Positions 24,540 to 32,359 of a DNA stretch of 64,000 nt are shown piece after piece. Origin of the DNA: Plasticicumulans acidivorans (lineage in GTDB: Bacteria > Pseudomonadota > Gammaproteobacteria > Competibacterales > Competibacteraceae). The notes beneath the pieces were generated by a model. That model made no database searches and was not told the DNA's origin. It saw only the letters and a program-made list of their open reading frames with translations. Within the stretch, counting starts at the first letter, position 1, and every line of letters begins with the position of its first letter. Both the position numbers and the translations under genes were made by a program. The DNA lies in assembly GCF_003182095.1 (NCBI RefSeq), contig NZ_QGTJ01000005.1, forward strand, positions 126,799 to 190,798, in the 5' to 3' direction.

Positions 24540-26597
24540 ATGGCCGATCCCGTCCGTACGCCCGCGCGCTGGCGGCGGTGCCTGCTCGCGGTCGGCGGCG
24601 GGCTTGGCCTGCTGCTGGCGGCGGCGCTGCTGGCCGATCGGCTGGCGCCGCTGCCGCTGGCGCGCCTCGACGCGCTGTCGCCGAGTCTGCTCGATGCTGA
24701 TGGCCGCCTGCTGCACGTGGCGCTGGCCAGTGACGATCACTGGCGCCTGCAGCTGGCGCCGGAGCAGGTCGATGCGAACTTCGTGCGCGCGCTGATCGCT
24801 TTCGAGGACCGGCGTTTCTGGTCGCATCCGGGGGTCGATCCGCTGGCCCTGCTGCGGGCAGCCGGGCAGTGGCTGCGTTCCGGGCACGTGGTCTCCGGCG
24901 GCTCGACGCTGACCATGCAGGTGGTGCGCCTGCTCGAACCGCGTCCGCGCACGCTCGCCGCCAAGCTCATCGAATGCCTGCGTGCGCTGCAGCTCGAATG
25001 GCATTTCGACAAGCGCCAGATTCTGGCGATGTACCTGCGCCTGGCGCCCTACGGCGGCAATTTGGCCGGACTGCGCGCCGCGGCGCTCGCGTATCTCGGC
25101 CACGAGCCGGCGCAGCTGACGCCGGCCGAGGCGGCCCTGCTGGCGGTGCTGCCGCAGGCGCCGACGCGGCTGCGCCCGGACCGTCACGCCGAGCGCGCCC
25201 ATGCCGCGCGCGACAAACTGCTGCGGCGTATCGCCGCCGAGGGCGTGATCGACGCCGCGCAGCTGCATGAGGCGCTGAGCGAGCCGCTGCCGACGCAGCG
25301 TCAACCGCTGCCGCGCCTGGCCGAGCATCTGGCCGCGCGCTTGCGCGATCCGGCGCAACCCGAGCACGCCAGCTTCGTGCAGCGCACCTTGCAGACATCG
25401 GTGCAGCGTCTCGCCGATGCCGCGCTTGCCGGCTTGAACACGCGCGCCAACATTGCCGTGCTGGTCGCCGACTACCACTCCGGCAGTGTCATCGTCTATC
25501 TCGGCGCCGCCGATACGCGTGATCCGCGCCGTGGCGGCGCGCAGGATCTGGCACAGGCCTGGCGCTCGCCGGGCTCGACGCTGAAGCCGGCGGTCTACGG
25601 CCTGGCCTTCGATGAGCTCGGCCTGCATCCGGACACCCGCCTCGACGACGTGCCGACGCGCTTCGGCGACTACCAGCCGGCGAACTTCCAGGACCGCTAC
25701 CACGGCGAGGTGACGCTGCGCGAAGCCTTGCAGCGTTCGCTGAACGTGCCGGCGGTGGCGGTGCTCGATGCCCTCGGTGCACCGCTGGTCGCCGCCCGGT
25801 TGCGCCAGGCCGGCATCGCGCTGGCGCTGCCGGACGGCGCGCAGCCGGGCCTGCCGCTGGTCCTTGGTGGCGTCGGCACGCGCCTCGACGATCTGCTTGC
25901 GCTGTATGCCGGTATCGCCGGCGGCGGTGAGGTGCGGCCGCTGCGGCTGAGTCCCGGGCAGGCGCCGGGCACGGCGGTGCGTCTGCTCAGCGCGCGCGCC
26001 GCGCAGCGCCTCGGCGACATCCTCGAAGACGCGCCGCCGCCGCCGGAGGCGATTCCGGCGGCCGTCAGCCGCCAGCCGCGGCGCATTGCCTACAAGACCG
26101 GCACTTCCTACGGTTTTCGCGACGCCTGGGCGCTGGGCTTCGATGGCCGCTATGTGGTCGGCGTCTGGGCCGGCCGGCCGGACGGCTCGCCGAGTCCCGG
26201 TCGCTACGGCCGCAACACCGCTGCGCCGCTGTTGTGGCAGGTGTTCGATCTGCTGCCGCCGGCGCCACGGGTACGCAGTGGCGAGGCCGACGACGCCGCG
26301 CCGGAACGCTGGCGGCAGCTCGGACCGCTGCGCTCGATGGCCCGCGCCGCGCCGCTGGAGATCGGTTTCCCGCCACCCGGCGCGCGGTTGCTGGTGCCGC
26401 CGGGTACCTCGCTGCAGCTCGCTGCGCGTGGCGGTGTGCGCCCGCTGCGCTGGCTGGTCGATGGCGCGCCGCTGCCGGTGGGCTCGCTGCTGCGGCGCAG
26501 TGCGGCGTGGACGCCGCTCGGCGCCGGCAGTGCGCGCATCACGGTGATCGATGCGCAGGGGCAGAGCGCGAGCGCCGAGGTCTGGGTCGAGCCCTGA
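24540..26597 (+). CDS. pbpC: Penicillin-binding protein 1C
   Basis: A 685-aa class A PBP. One N-terminal membrane helix (about 15-33) is followed by a GT51 glycosyltransferase domain with the catalytic FEDRRFWSHPGVD, GGSTLTMQVVRLLEP and a KLIECLRALQLE helix, then a transpeptidase domain with SPGSTLKP (SxxK serine), RSLNVPAV (SxN) and YKTGTSYGFRDAW (KTG). The last 90 residues form the BiPBP_C domain typical of PBP1C (PPGARLLVPPGTSLQLAARG). PBP1C polymerises peptidoglycan and works with the alpha-2-macroglobulin encoded 4 bases upstream. All catalytic residues are present. Confidence 0.96.
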   Translation: MADPVRTPARWRRCLLAVGGGLGLLLAAALLADRLAPLPLARLDALSPSLLDADGRLLHVALASDDHWRLQLAPEQVDANFVRALIAFEDRRFWSHPGVDPLALLRAAGQWLRSGHVVSGGSTLTMQVVRLLEPRPRTLAAKLIECLRALQLEWHFDKRQILAMYLRLAPYGGNLAGLRAAALAYLGHEPAQLTPAEAALLAVLPQAPTRLRPDRHAERAHAARDKLLRRIAAEGVIDAAQLHEALSEPLPTQRQPLPRLAEHLAARLRDPAQPEHASFVQRTLQTSVQRLADAALAGLNTRANIAVLVADYHSGSVIVYLGAADTRDPRRGGAQDLAQAWRSPGSTLKPAVYGLAFDELGLHPDTRLDDVPTRFGDYQPANFQDRYHGEVTLREALQRSLNVPAVAVLDALGAPLVAARLRQAGIALALPDGAQPGLPLVLGGVGTRLDDLLALYAGIAGGGEVRPLRLSPGQAPGTAVRLLSARAAQRLGDILEDAPPPPEAIPAAVSRQPRRIAYKTGTSYGFRDAWALGFDGRYVVGVWAGRPDGSPSPGRYGRNTAAPLLWQVFDLLPPAPRVRSGEADDAAPERWRQLGPLRSMARAAPLEIGFPPPGARLLVPPGTSLQLAARGGVRPLRWLVDGAPLPVGSLLRRSAAWTPLGAGSARITVIDAQGQSASAEVWVEP

Positions 26598-26659
26598 GTC
26601 CGTGGCGCGTTCAGTGGCGCCGATCATCGGAAAATTTCACGCTGCGCGCCGCCTTCGCC

Positions 26660-26695
26660 GCACGGCCGCCGCCCGCCCACCGGCGGAGGCCGTGC
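26660..26695 (+). terminator. Hairpin after pbpC, possible terminator
   Basis: Stem GCACGGCC / GGCCGTGC (26660-26667 with 26688-26695), extended inward by CCGCC/GGCGG after one G-A mismatch. There is no T-tract, so it may be Rho-assisted or only an mRNA 3' end stabiliser. Confidence 0.5.
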
Positions 26696-26864
26696 GATGC
26701 GCCTTGGTGGCTTGTTAATTAATTGAAATAAAGCGTGTTTTTGCGGGCTGCTTGGTGCTGCGCTGCGGCAATGCGGAGTTTCCTTCTTCCATCACATTGA
26801 CACTGTGAAAGGTGCCTACTAAGCCTGAGCGCATGCGGTTGGGCAGCTGCCGGCGCGTCGTGCA

Positions 26865-26878
26865 TTGATGCAGATCAC
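26865..26878. promoter_or_regulatory. FNR/ANR-like (or CRP-like) palindrome upstream of coxB
   Basis: TTGATGCAGATCAC matches the FNR/ANR consensus TTGAT-N4-ATCAA at 9 of 10 defined positions. The same bases also fit a CRP-type TGA-N6-TCA core, so the regulator cannot be assigned. It is centred about 100 bases before the coxB start codon. Confidence 0.5.
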
Positions 26879-26971
26879 GACGGGTGCTGTCCGTCGCCGA
26901 AAACAGAGGGCGCCACGCAGCGACCCCATCCGATCCGCGACGACGGATCACCACCTCAGGAGTAGTCGGGC

Positions 26972-28183
26972 ATGACAGCCAACCGTCCCTGGCGGGGCGC
27001 GCGCGGCATGGCCGCGGTCGGCGTCCCTGCGCTGTGGAGTTCGGCGGCCTTCGCCAACTTCCAGCTGAACATGACGCCTGGCGTCACGTCCGTCAGCCAT
27101 CGCATCTATGAGCTGCACATGCTGATCTTCTGGATCTGCGTGGCGATCGGCATCGTGGTGTTCGGTGTGATGTTCTGGTCGATCGTCCATCACCGCAAAT
27201 CGCGCGGCGCGGTGGCGGCGCAGTTCCACGAGAGCACCAAGGTGGAGCTGGCCTGGACCGTGGTGCCGGTGCTGATCCTGGTCGGCATGGCGATCCCGGC
27301 AACCAAGACGCTGGTGGCGATGGAGGACACCGCCGATGCCGATCTGACCATCAAGGTCACCGGCTATCAGTGGAAGTGGCGCTACGACTACCTCGACGAG
27401 AAGGTCGGCGGCGAGACGCTGGGCTTTTATTCGAACCTCAAGACCACGCCGCAGCAGGTCTACGGCGATGCACCGAAGGACGAGCACTACCTGCTCGAAG
27501 TCGACCGCCCGCTGGTGCTTCCGGTCGGCAAGAAGGTGCGCATCGTCACCACGGCGGCCGATGTCATCCATTCCTGGTGGGTGCCGAGTCTGGGCTGGAA
27601 GCGCGACGCGATTCCCGGCTTCATCAACGAATCCTGGACGCGCATCGAGCAGCCCGGCACCTACCGCGGCCAGTGCGCCGAGCTGTGTGGCAAGGATCAC
27701 GGCTTCATGCCGATCGTCATCGTCGCGATGAACGAGCCCGATTACGCCAAATGGCTGGCCGATACCAAAGCCGGCCTGCTCGCCGAGCGCGACTCGGCCA
27801 CGCGCGAGTGGAGCAGGGACGAGCTGATGGCGAAAGGCGCGTCGGTGTTCCAGACCTGCGCCGCCTGCCATCAGGCCAACGGCCAGGGGCTGCCCGGCAT
27901 GTTCCCGCCGCTGGTCGCCGGTCAGCCGTTCGCGGCGCCGGAGCCGCTGCTGGCGCCGCTGCGCGAACGCGGCTTTCTCGACGGCGCCGGCAATATCCAC
28001 ATCGGCAGCGTCACGCAGCACGCCGAGATCGTCATGAAGGGCATCCCCGGCACGCCGATGAGCGCCTACGCCGGCCAGCTCTCCGACGTCGAGATCGCCG
28101 CGGTGCTGACGTACATCCGCAATTCCTGGGGCAACACGCTGGGCGATGTGGTCCAGCCGGCGGCGATCAAGGCGCTGCGCTGA
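26972..28183 (+). CDS. coxB: Cytochrome c oxidase subunit II with fused cytochrome c domain (caa3 type)
   Basis: A 403-aa protein. After an N-terminal signal-like segment (residues 10-28) come two transmembrane helices (about 48-70 and 90-110) and a cupredoxin domain with the binuclear CuA ligands: His in IHSWWVPS (about 200) and CAELCGKDHGFM (Cys235, Cys239, His243, Met246). Residues about 285-390 are a cytochrome c domain with CAACH at 296 and a methionine ligand candidate in GIPGTPMSAY. It accepts electrons from cytochrome c and passes them to heme a in subunit I. It heads the operon; ctaD starts 13 bases after the stop. Confidence 0.97.
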   Translation: MTANRPWRGARGMAAVGVPALWSSAAFANFQLNMTPGVTSVSHRIYELHMLIFWICVAIGIVVFGVMFWSIVHHRKSRGAVAAQFHESTKVELAWTVVPVLILVGMAIPATKTLVAMEDTADADLTIKVTGYQWKWRYDYLDEKVGGETLGFYSNLKTTPQQVYGDAPKDEHYLLEVDRPLVLPVGKKVRIVTTAADVIHSWWVPSLGWKRDAIPGFINESWTRIEQPGTYRGQCAELCGKDHGFMPIVIVAMNEPDYAKWLADTKAGLLAERDSATREWSRDELMAKGASVFQTCAACHQANGQGLPGMFPPLVAGQPFAAPEPLLAPLRERGFLDGAGNIHIGSVTQHAEIVMKGIPGTPMSAYAGQLSDVEIAAVLTYIRNSWGNTLGDVVQPAAIKALR

Positions 28184-28196
28184 GAGGGGAACCGAG

Positions 28197-29798
28197 ATGA
28201 GCACGACCGCCGACCAAATCGCCCCCGCGCACGACGAGCACCACGCGCCGCGTGGCCTGCTGCGCTGGCTGACGACGACCAATCACAAGGAGATCGGCAC
28301 GCTGTACCTGGTGTTCTCGCTGACGATGTTCTTCGTCGGCGGCACCATGGCGCTGATCATCCGCGCCGAGCTGTTCCAGCCGGGCCTGCAGATCGTCGAG
28401 CCGTATTTCTTCAATCAGATGACGACGATGCATGCGCTGGTGATGATCTTCGGGGCGGTGATGCCGGCTTTCGTCGGCCTCGCCAACTGGCTGATCCCGA
28501 TGATGATCGGCGCGCCGGACATGGCGCTGCCGCGCATGAACAACTGGTCGTTCTGGATCATGCCGTTCGCCTTCACGCTGCTGCTGTCGACGCTGTTCAT
28601 GGACGGCGGCGGCCCGGCCGGCGGCTGGACGCTGTATCCGCCGCTGAGCCTGCAGACCGGTGCGGCCTTTCCGTTCGTGATCCTGGCGATCCACATGATG
28701 GGCGTGTCCTCGGTGATGGGCGCGATCAACGTCATCGCCACCATCCTCAATCTGCGCGCCCCGGGCATGACGTTGATGCGCATGCCGCTGTTCGTCTGGA
28801 CTTGGCTGATCACCGCTTATCTGCTGATCGCGGTGATGCCGGTGCTGGCCGGTGCAGTGACCATGCTGCTCACCGACAAGTACTTCGGCACCAGTTTCTT
28901 CAACGCCGCCGGCGGCGGCGATCCGGTGATGTTCCAGCACATCTTCTGGTTCTTCGGGCATCCCGAGGTCTACATCATGATCCTGCCGGCCTTCGGCATC
29001 GTCTCGCAGATCATCCCGACCTTCGCCCGCAAGCCGCTGTTCGGTTACGCCTCGATGGTCTATGCGACGGCCTCGATTGCCTTTTTGAGCTTCATCGTCT
29101 GGGGGCATCACATGTTCACGGTGGGCATGCCGCTCGCCGGCGAGCTGTTCTTCATGTACGCGACGATGCTGATCGCGGTGCCGACCGGCGTGAAGGTGTT
29201 CAACTGGATGGCGACCATGTGGCGCGGCTCGATGACCTTCGAGACGCCGATGCTGTTCGCGGTAGCCTTCGTCGTGCTGTTCACGATCGGCGGTTTTTCC
29301 GGGCTGATGCTGGCGATCGCGCCGGCTGACTTCCAGTACCAGGACACCTATTTCGTCGTCGCTCACTTCCATTACGTGCTGGTACCGGGCGCGGTGTTCT
29401 CGATCATGGCCGCCACCTACTACTGGCTGCCGAAGTGGACCGGGCACATGTACGACGAAAAACTCGGCCGCCTGCATTTCTGGTGCTCGGCGATCGGCGT
29501 CAACGTGCTGTTCTTCCCGCAGCACTTCCTTGGCCTTGCCGGCATGCCGCGGCGCATTCCGGACTACGCGCTGCAGTTCGCCGGCTTCAACATGATTTCC
29601 TCGATCGGCGCCTTCCTGTTCGGCCTGTCGCAGCTGATTTTCCTGTGGGTGGTGATCAAGTGCATCCGCGGCGGCGAGCCGGCGCCGGCCAAGCCCTGGG
29701 AAGGCGCGCACGGGCTGGAGTGGACGCTGCCGTCACCGGCGCCGCTGCACACCTTCCAGACCCCGCCGCAGATCGATCCGAGCGAGGCGCATGGCTGA
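28197..29798 (+). CDS. ctaD: Cytochrome c oxidase subunit I
   Basis: A 533-aa, 12-helix heme-copper oxidase subunit of the A1 type. Key stretches: TTMHALVMIFG with the low-spin heme a histidine, FWFFGHPEVYIMILPAFG with the CuB His and cross-linked Tyr and the E in HPEVY, VWGHHMFTVGMP with the two further CuB histidines, and VVAHFHYVL with the heme a3 and heme a ligands. The K and D proton-pathway context (NWLIPMMIGAPDMALPRMNN) is conserved. The start MSTTADQ follows a GAGAGGGGA ribosome site; the frame's upstream part lies inside coxB. It reduces O2 to water while pumping protons across the inner membrane. Confidence 0.98.
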   Translation: MSTTADQIAPAHDEHHAPRGLLRWLTTTNHKEIGTLYLVFSLTMFFVGGTMALIIRAELFQPGLQIVEPYFFNQMTTMHALVMIFGAVMPAFVGLANWLIPMMIGAPDMALPRMNNWSFWIMPFAFTLLLSTLFMDGGGPAGGWTLYPPLSLQTGAAFPFVILAIHMMGVSSVMGAINVIATILNLRAPGMTLMRMPLFVWTWLITAYLLIAVMPVLAGAVTMLLTDKYFGTSFFNAAGGGDPVMFQHIFWFFGHPEVYIMILPAFGIVSQIIPTFARKPLFGYASMVYATASIAFLSFIVWGHHMFTVGMPLAGELFFMYATMLIAVPTGVKVFNWMATMWRGSMTFETPMLFAVAFVVLFTIGGFSGLMLAIAPADFQYQDTYFVVAHFHYVLVPGAVFSIMAATYYWLPKWTGHMYDEKLGRLHFWCSAIGVNVLFFPQHFLGLAGMPRRIPDYALQFAGFNMISSIGAFLFGLSQLIFLWVVIKCIRGGEPAPAKPWEGAHGLEWTLPSPAPLHTFQTPPQIDPSEAHG

Positions 29799-29934
29799 GA
29801 TGGCGACGATGACGATGAGCGATGACGATCTGCGCGCGCGTCAGCGTCGCGGCGTGCGCCGCACGCTGCTGGTTCTGGTGCTGCTGGTGCTGGCGTTCTA
29901 CCTCGGCTTCATCTGGCTGGCGGCACAGCGATGA
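29791..29934 (+). CDS. Small single-helix protein between ctaD and ctaG (oxidase assembly-type)
   Basis: A 47-aa ORF with charged N-terminus (DDDLRARQRRGVRR) and one transmembrane helix (TLLVLVLLVLAFYLGFIWLA). Its first ATG overlaps the end of ctaD by 8 bases, and its TGA overlaps the ctaG ATG (ATGA), so it is embedded in the translational chain of the operon. Position, size and topology match the small cytochrome oxidase assembly proteins found between ctaD and ctaG in many proteobacteria. ATGs at 29800, 29809 and 29815 are alternative starts. Confidence 0.8.
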   Translation: MAEMATMTMSDDDLRARQRRGVRRTLLVLVLLVLAFYLGFIWLAAQR

Positions 29935-30476
29935 ACCCGCCCGCCCCGAGCCCGGCCGTCGGCATTCGCCGCACCCTGCGCAGCGCGCTGTTCATCGTCG
30001 TGGCGATGTTCGGCTTCGGCTTTGCGCTGGTGCCGCTGTATGACGTGCTGTGCCAGGTCACCGGGCTCAACGGCAAGACTTCGGGGGTGGTGGCGCAGGC
30101 CGAGCCGATGCGCGTCGACGAGGCACGCACGGTGACGGTGGAGTTCGTCGCCAGCGTCAACCTCGACGCACCCTGGGAGTTCCACCCGGACGTCACCAAG
30201 CTGCAGGTGCATCCGGGGCGCTTCTACACGACGCATTTCTACGCCCGCAACCGTTCCGCGCGGGCCGTGCTCGGCCAGGCGATCCCCAGCGTGTCGCCGG
30301 GGCCGGCGGCGACGCATTTCCACAAGATCGAGTGCTTCTGCTTTACGCAGCAGGGCTTTGCGGCGGGCGAGGGGCGGGAGATGCCGGTGACCTTCCGCAT
30401 CGATCCGCAGCTGCCGGCCGACGTGCACACGGTCACGCTGTCCTACACCTTCTTCCGGCTGCCCGAGCAGGGCTGA
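29931..30476 (+). CDS. ctaG: Cytochrome c oxidase assembly protein CtaG (Cox11)
   Basis: A 181-aa copper chaperone that inserts CuB into subunit I. One N-terminal transmembrane helix (SALFIVVAMFGFGFALVPLY) followed by PLYDVLCQVTGLNGKT, a periplasmic beta domain and the copper-binding CFCF motif in HKIECFCFTQQ, all hallmark Cox11 features. It overlaps the preceding small ORF by four bases and precedes ctaE by 24 bases. Confidence 0.97.
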   Translation: MNPPAPSPAVGIRRTLRSALFIVVAMFGFGFALVPLYDVLCQVTGLNGKTSGVVAQAEPMRVDEARTVTVEFVASVNLDAPWEFHPDVTKLQVHPGRFYTTHFYARNRSARAVLGQAIPSVSPGPAATHFHKIECFCFTQQGFAAGEGREMPVTFRIDPQLPADVHTVTLSYTFFRLPEQG

Positions 30477-30500
30477 GCCGCCCGCGGCGAGGGGTTTGCA

Positions 30501-31367
30501 ATGAGCACGACGACACATCCGACATATTACGTGCCGCACAGCAGTCCCTGGCCGATCATCGGTGCCGTCGGTCTGTTCACGCTGATGCTCGGCGGCGCGA
30601 CGCTGCTCAACGGCGGTCACGCCACGCTGCTGTACATCGGCCTGGCGATCCTGATCACGATGATGTTCGGCTGGTTCGGCAACGTCATCCACGAGAGCCG
30701 CTCCGGTCTCTACAGCGAGCAGATGGACCGTTCATTTCGCTGGGGCATGGGCTGGTTCATTTTTTCCGAAGTGATGTTTTTCGCCGCCTTCTTCGGCGCG
30801 CTGCTCTATGCGCGTGAATTCGCGCTGCCCTGGCTCGACGGTACCTCCAGCAGCAAGCCGATGGTGCACGATCTGCTGTGGCCGCACTTCGAGGACAGCT
30901 GGCCGACCAACGGCCCCGGTCGGGTCGGCGGGCACTTCGAGCCGATGAGCGCCTGGGGGCTGCCGGCACTGAACACGCTGATCCTGCTGTCGAGCGGGGC
31001 GACGGTGACCTGGGCGCACTGGGGGCTGCTGAAGGACAACCGCCGTCAGCTCTGCCTCGGTCTGGCGGCGACCGTGCTGCTCGGTTTTACCTTCGTCGTG
31101 CTGCAGGCCGTCGAGTACAGCCATGCGATGCACGAGATGAACCTGACGCTCGGCAGCGGCATTTACGGTTCGACCTTCTACATGCTGACCGGCTTTCACG
31201 GAGCGCACGTCACCATCGGCGCGATCATCCTGCTGGTGATGCTGCTGCGCTCGCTGGCCGGGCATTTCACGCCGCACAACCATTTCGGCTTCGAGGCGGC
31301 GGCCTGGTACTGGCACTTCGTCGACGTGGTCTGGCTCGGCCTGTTCGTCTTCGTCTACTGGCTCTAG
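30501..31367 (+). CDS. ctaE: Cytochrome c oxidase subunit III
   Basis: A 288-aa, seven-helix subunit that stabilises subunit I and guards its proton pathway. Typical segments: YYVPHSSPWPIIGAVGLF, WGMGWFIFSEVMFFAAFFGA with the conserved FxxSEVMFF, GFHGAHVTIG and WYWHFVDVVWLGLFVFVYW at the C-terminus. Its TAG shares three bases (CTAG, 31364-31367) with the stop of the convergent DUF2909 gene. Confidence 0.97.
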   Translation: MSTTTHPTYYVPHSSPWPIIGAVGLFTLMLGGATLLNGGHATLLYIGLAILITMMFGWFGNVIHESRSGLYSEQMDRSFRWGMGWFIFSEVMFFAAFFGALLYAREFALPWLDGTSSSKPMVHDLLWPHFEDSWPTNGPGRVGGHFEPMSAWGLPALNTLILLSSGATVTWAHWGLLKDNRRQLCLGLAATVLLGFTFVVLQAVEYSHAMHEMNLTLGSGIYGSTFYMLTGFHGAHVTIGAIILLVMLLRSLAGHFTPHNHFGFEAAAWYWHFVDVVWLGLFVFVYWL

Positions 31368-31567
31368 AGCCCGTGCGGGTGGATCAGTCCGGCAGCCGCA
31401 GCGAGCAGCAACATGACGAACAGGCTCAGTGACAGCCCGATGCGCAGCGTCAGTGCACGTGCCAGCCGCTCGCGCGGCACGTCGCGGCGCAACAGGCTGA
31501 CCAGCCCGGAGCCGAGCGCGCCGATGATGGCGAACAGCATCAGTACGACGACGATCTTGACGAGCAT
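31364..31567 (-). CDS. DUF2909 twin-transmembrane protein
   Basis: A 67-aa protein with two hydrophobic helices (KIVVVLMLFAIIGALGSGL and LRIGLSLSLFVMLLLAAAAG) joined by a basic loop (RRDVPRERLARAL), the DUF2909 pattern. DUF2909 genes recur between ctaE and surf1 in Pseudomonas-like oxidase clusters, so a link with oxidase assembly is likely, but function is unproven. It is the only minus-strand gene in the cluster: its stop overlaps that of ctaE and its start lies 48 bases from the surf1 start, so it would be read antisense to the operon transcript. Confidence 0.85.
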   Translation of the reverse strand: MLVKIVVVLMLFAIIGALGSGLVSLLRRDVPRERLARALTLRIGLSLSLFVMLLLAAAAGLIHPHGL

Positions 31568-31615
31568 GGCGACGACTCCGGCAGGGCGTCGGTCGAGTAT
31601 AGGCGGGCTCGCCGC

Positions 31616-32359
31616 ATGAGCGCCGCGAAGTCCGCCTGGCGCTGGTTGGCGGCAGCGCTGCTGCTGTCGGCATGCTTCGGTGCTCTTGGGGTGTGGCAGC
31701 TGCAGCGGGCGGCCGAGAAGACCGCGCGCCAGGCCGAGTGGGCCGCGCGGCCGTCTCTGCCGGTGCTGGCGCTGGGCAGTACCGATGTCGCCGATGCGCA
31801 GCTGCGGTTTCGCCGGGCGCAGGGGCGCGGCCGCTATCTGGCGGGGCACGAATTCCTGCTGCTGAACCGGCCGCATGCCGGGCGCAACGGCTTCGAGGTC
31901 TACACGCCGTTTGAAATGACCGGAGGAGCGGCGCTGCTGCTGGTCGATCGCGGCTGGATCGAGTCGGCGCGCGTGTCGCAGTTGCCGGCAGTGCCGCCGC
32001 CGCCGGCCGAGTCGCTGCTGATCAGCGGCCTGCTGGCGGAACCGGCCAATCCGGGCTTGCGCCTCGGCACCATCGAGGCGGCGGGGGTCTGGCCGCGTGC
32101 GGTGACCTGGCTCGATACCGACGCCGCAGCGCGGGCGCTCGGGCGGCCGGTGCTCGGTGCGGTCCTGCTGCTCGATGCGGCGCAGCCGGGCGGTTTCCTG
32201 CGCGAGTGGCAGGTCGAGATCGATGGTTTCGGGCCGCAGCGACATCAGGCCTATGCCTTTCAGTGGTTTGCACTGGCGCTGACCGTGCTCGTCACCTGGT
32301 ACGCATTGAATCGTCGCCGAGCATCGGCTTCAGGAGAGGGAGAGTCCGTATGTACTTGA
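31616..32359 (+). CDS. SURF1-family oxidase assembly protein
   Basis: A 247-aa protein with two membrane helices at the ends (about 7-27 and 217-235) and a periplasmic domain between, the SURF1/Shy1 topology. Motifs: LGVWQLQRAAEK near the first helix, GRYLAGHEFLLLNRPHAGRNGFEVYTP region, LLVDRGWIE and the C-terminal HQAYAFQWFALALT. SURF1 delivers or stabilises heme a during subunit I maturation. Its last 10 bases overlap the ATG of the next gene. Confidence 0.95.
   Translation: MSAAKSAWRWLAAALLLSACFGALGVWQLQRAAEKTARQAEWAARPSLPVLALGSTDVADAQLRFRRAQGRGRYLAGHEFLLLNRPHAGRNGFEVYTPFEMTGGAALLLVDRGWIESARVSQLPAVPPPPAESLLISGLLAEPANPGLRLGTIEAAGVWPRAVTWLDTDAAARALGRPVLGAVLLLDAAQPGGFLREWQVEIDGFGPQRHQAYAFQWFALALTVLVTWYALNRRRASASGEGESVCT

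Larger units (their letters stand above)
26598..26971. other. Upstream region of the aa3 oxidase operon (374 bases)
   Basis: Contains a strong GC-rich hairpin behind pbpC (26660-26695), an unusually AT-rich patch at 26714-26733 (TTGTTAATTAATTGAAATAA), a TTGACA hexamer at 26797-26802 without a good -10 at the right distance (TAAGCC at 17 bases), and a CRP/FNR-type palindrome at 26865-26878. The coxB ribosome site CAGGAG is at 26957-26962. No ORF in it looks coding. Confidence 0.65.

Noticed and set aside
26797..26825. TTGACA-17-TAAGCC as the coxB promoter
   Set aside because: The -10 hexamer matches the consensus poorly and other spacings are no better; kept only as a note in the upstream region.
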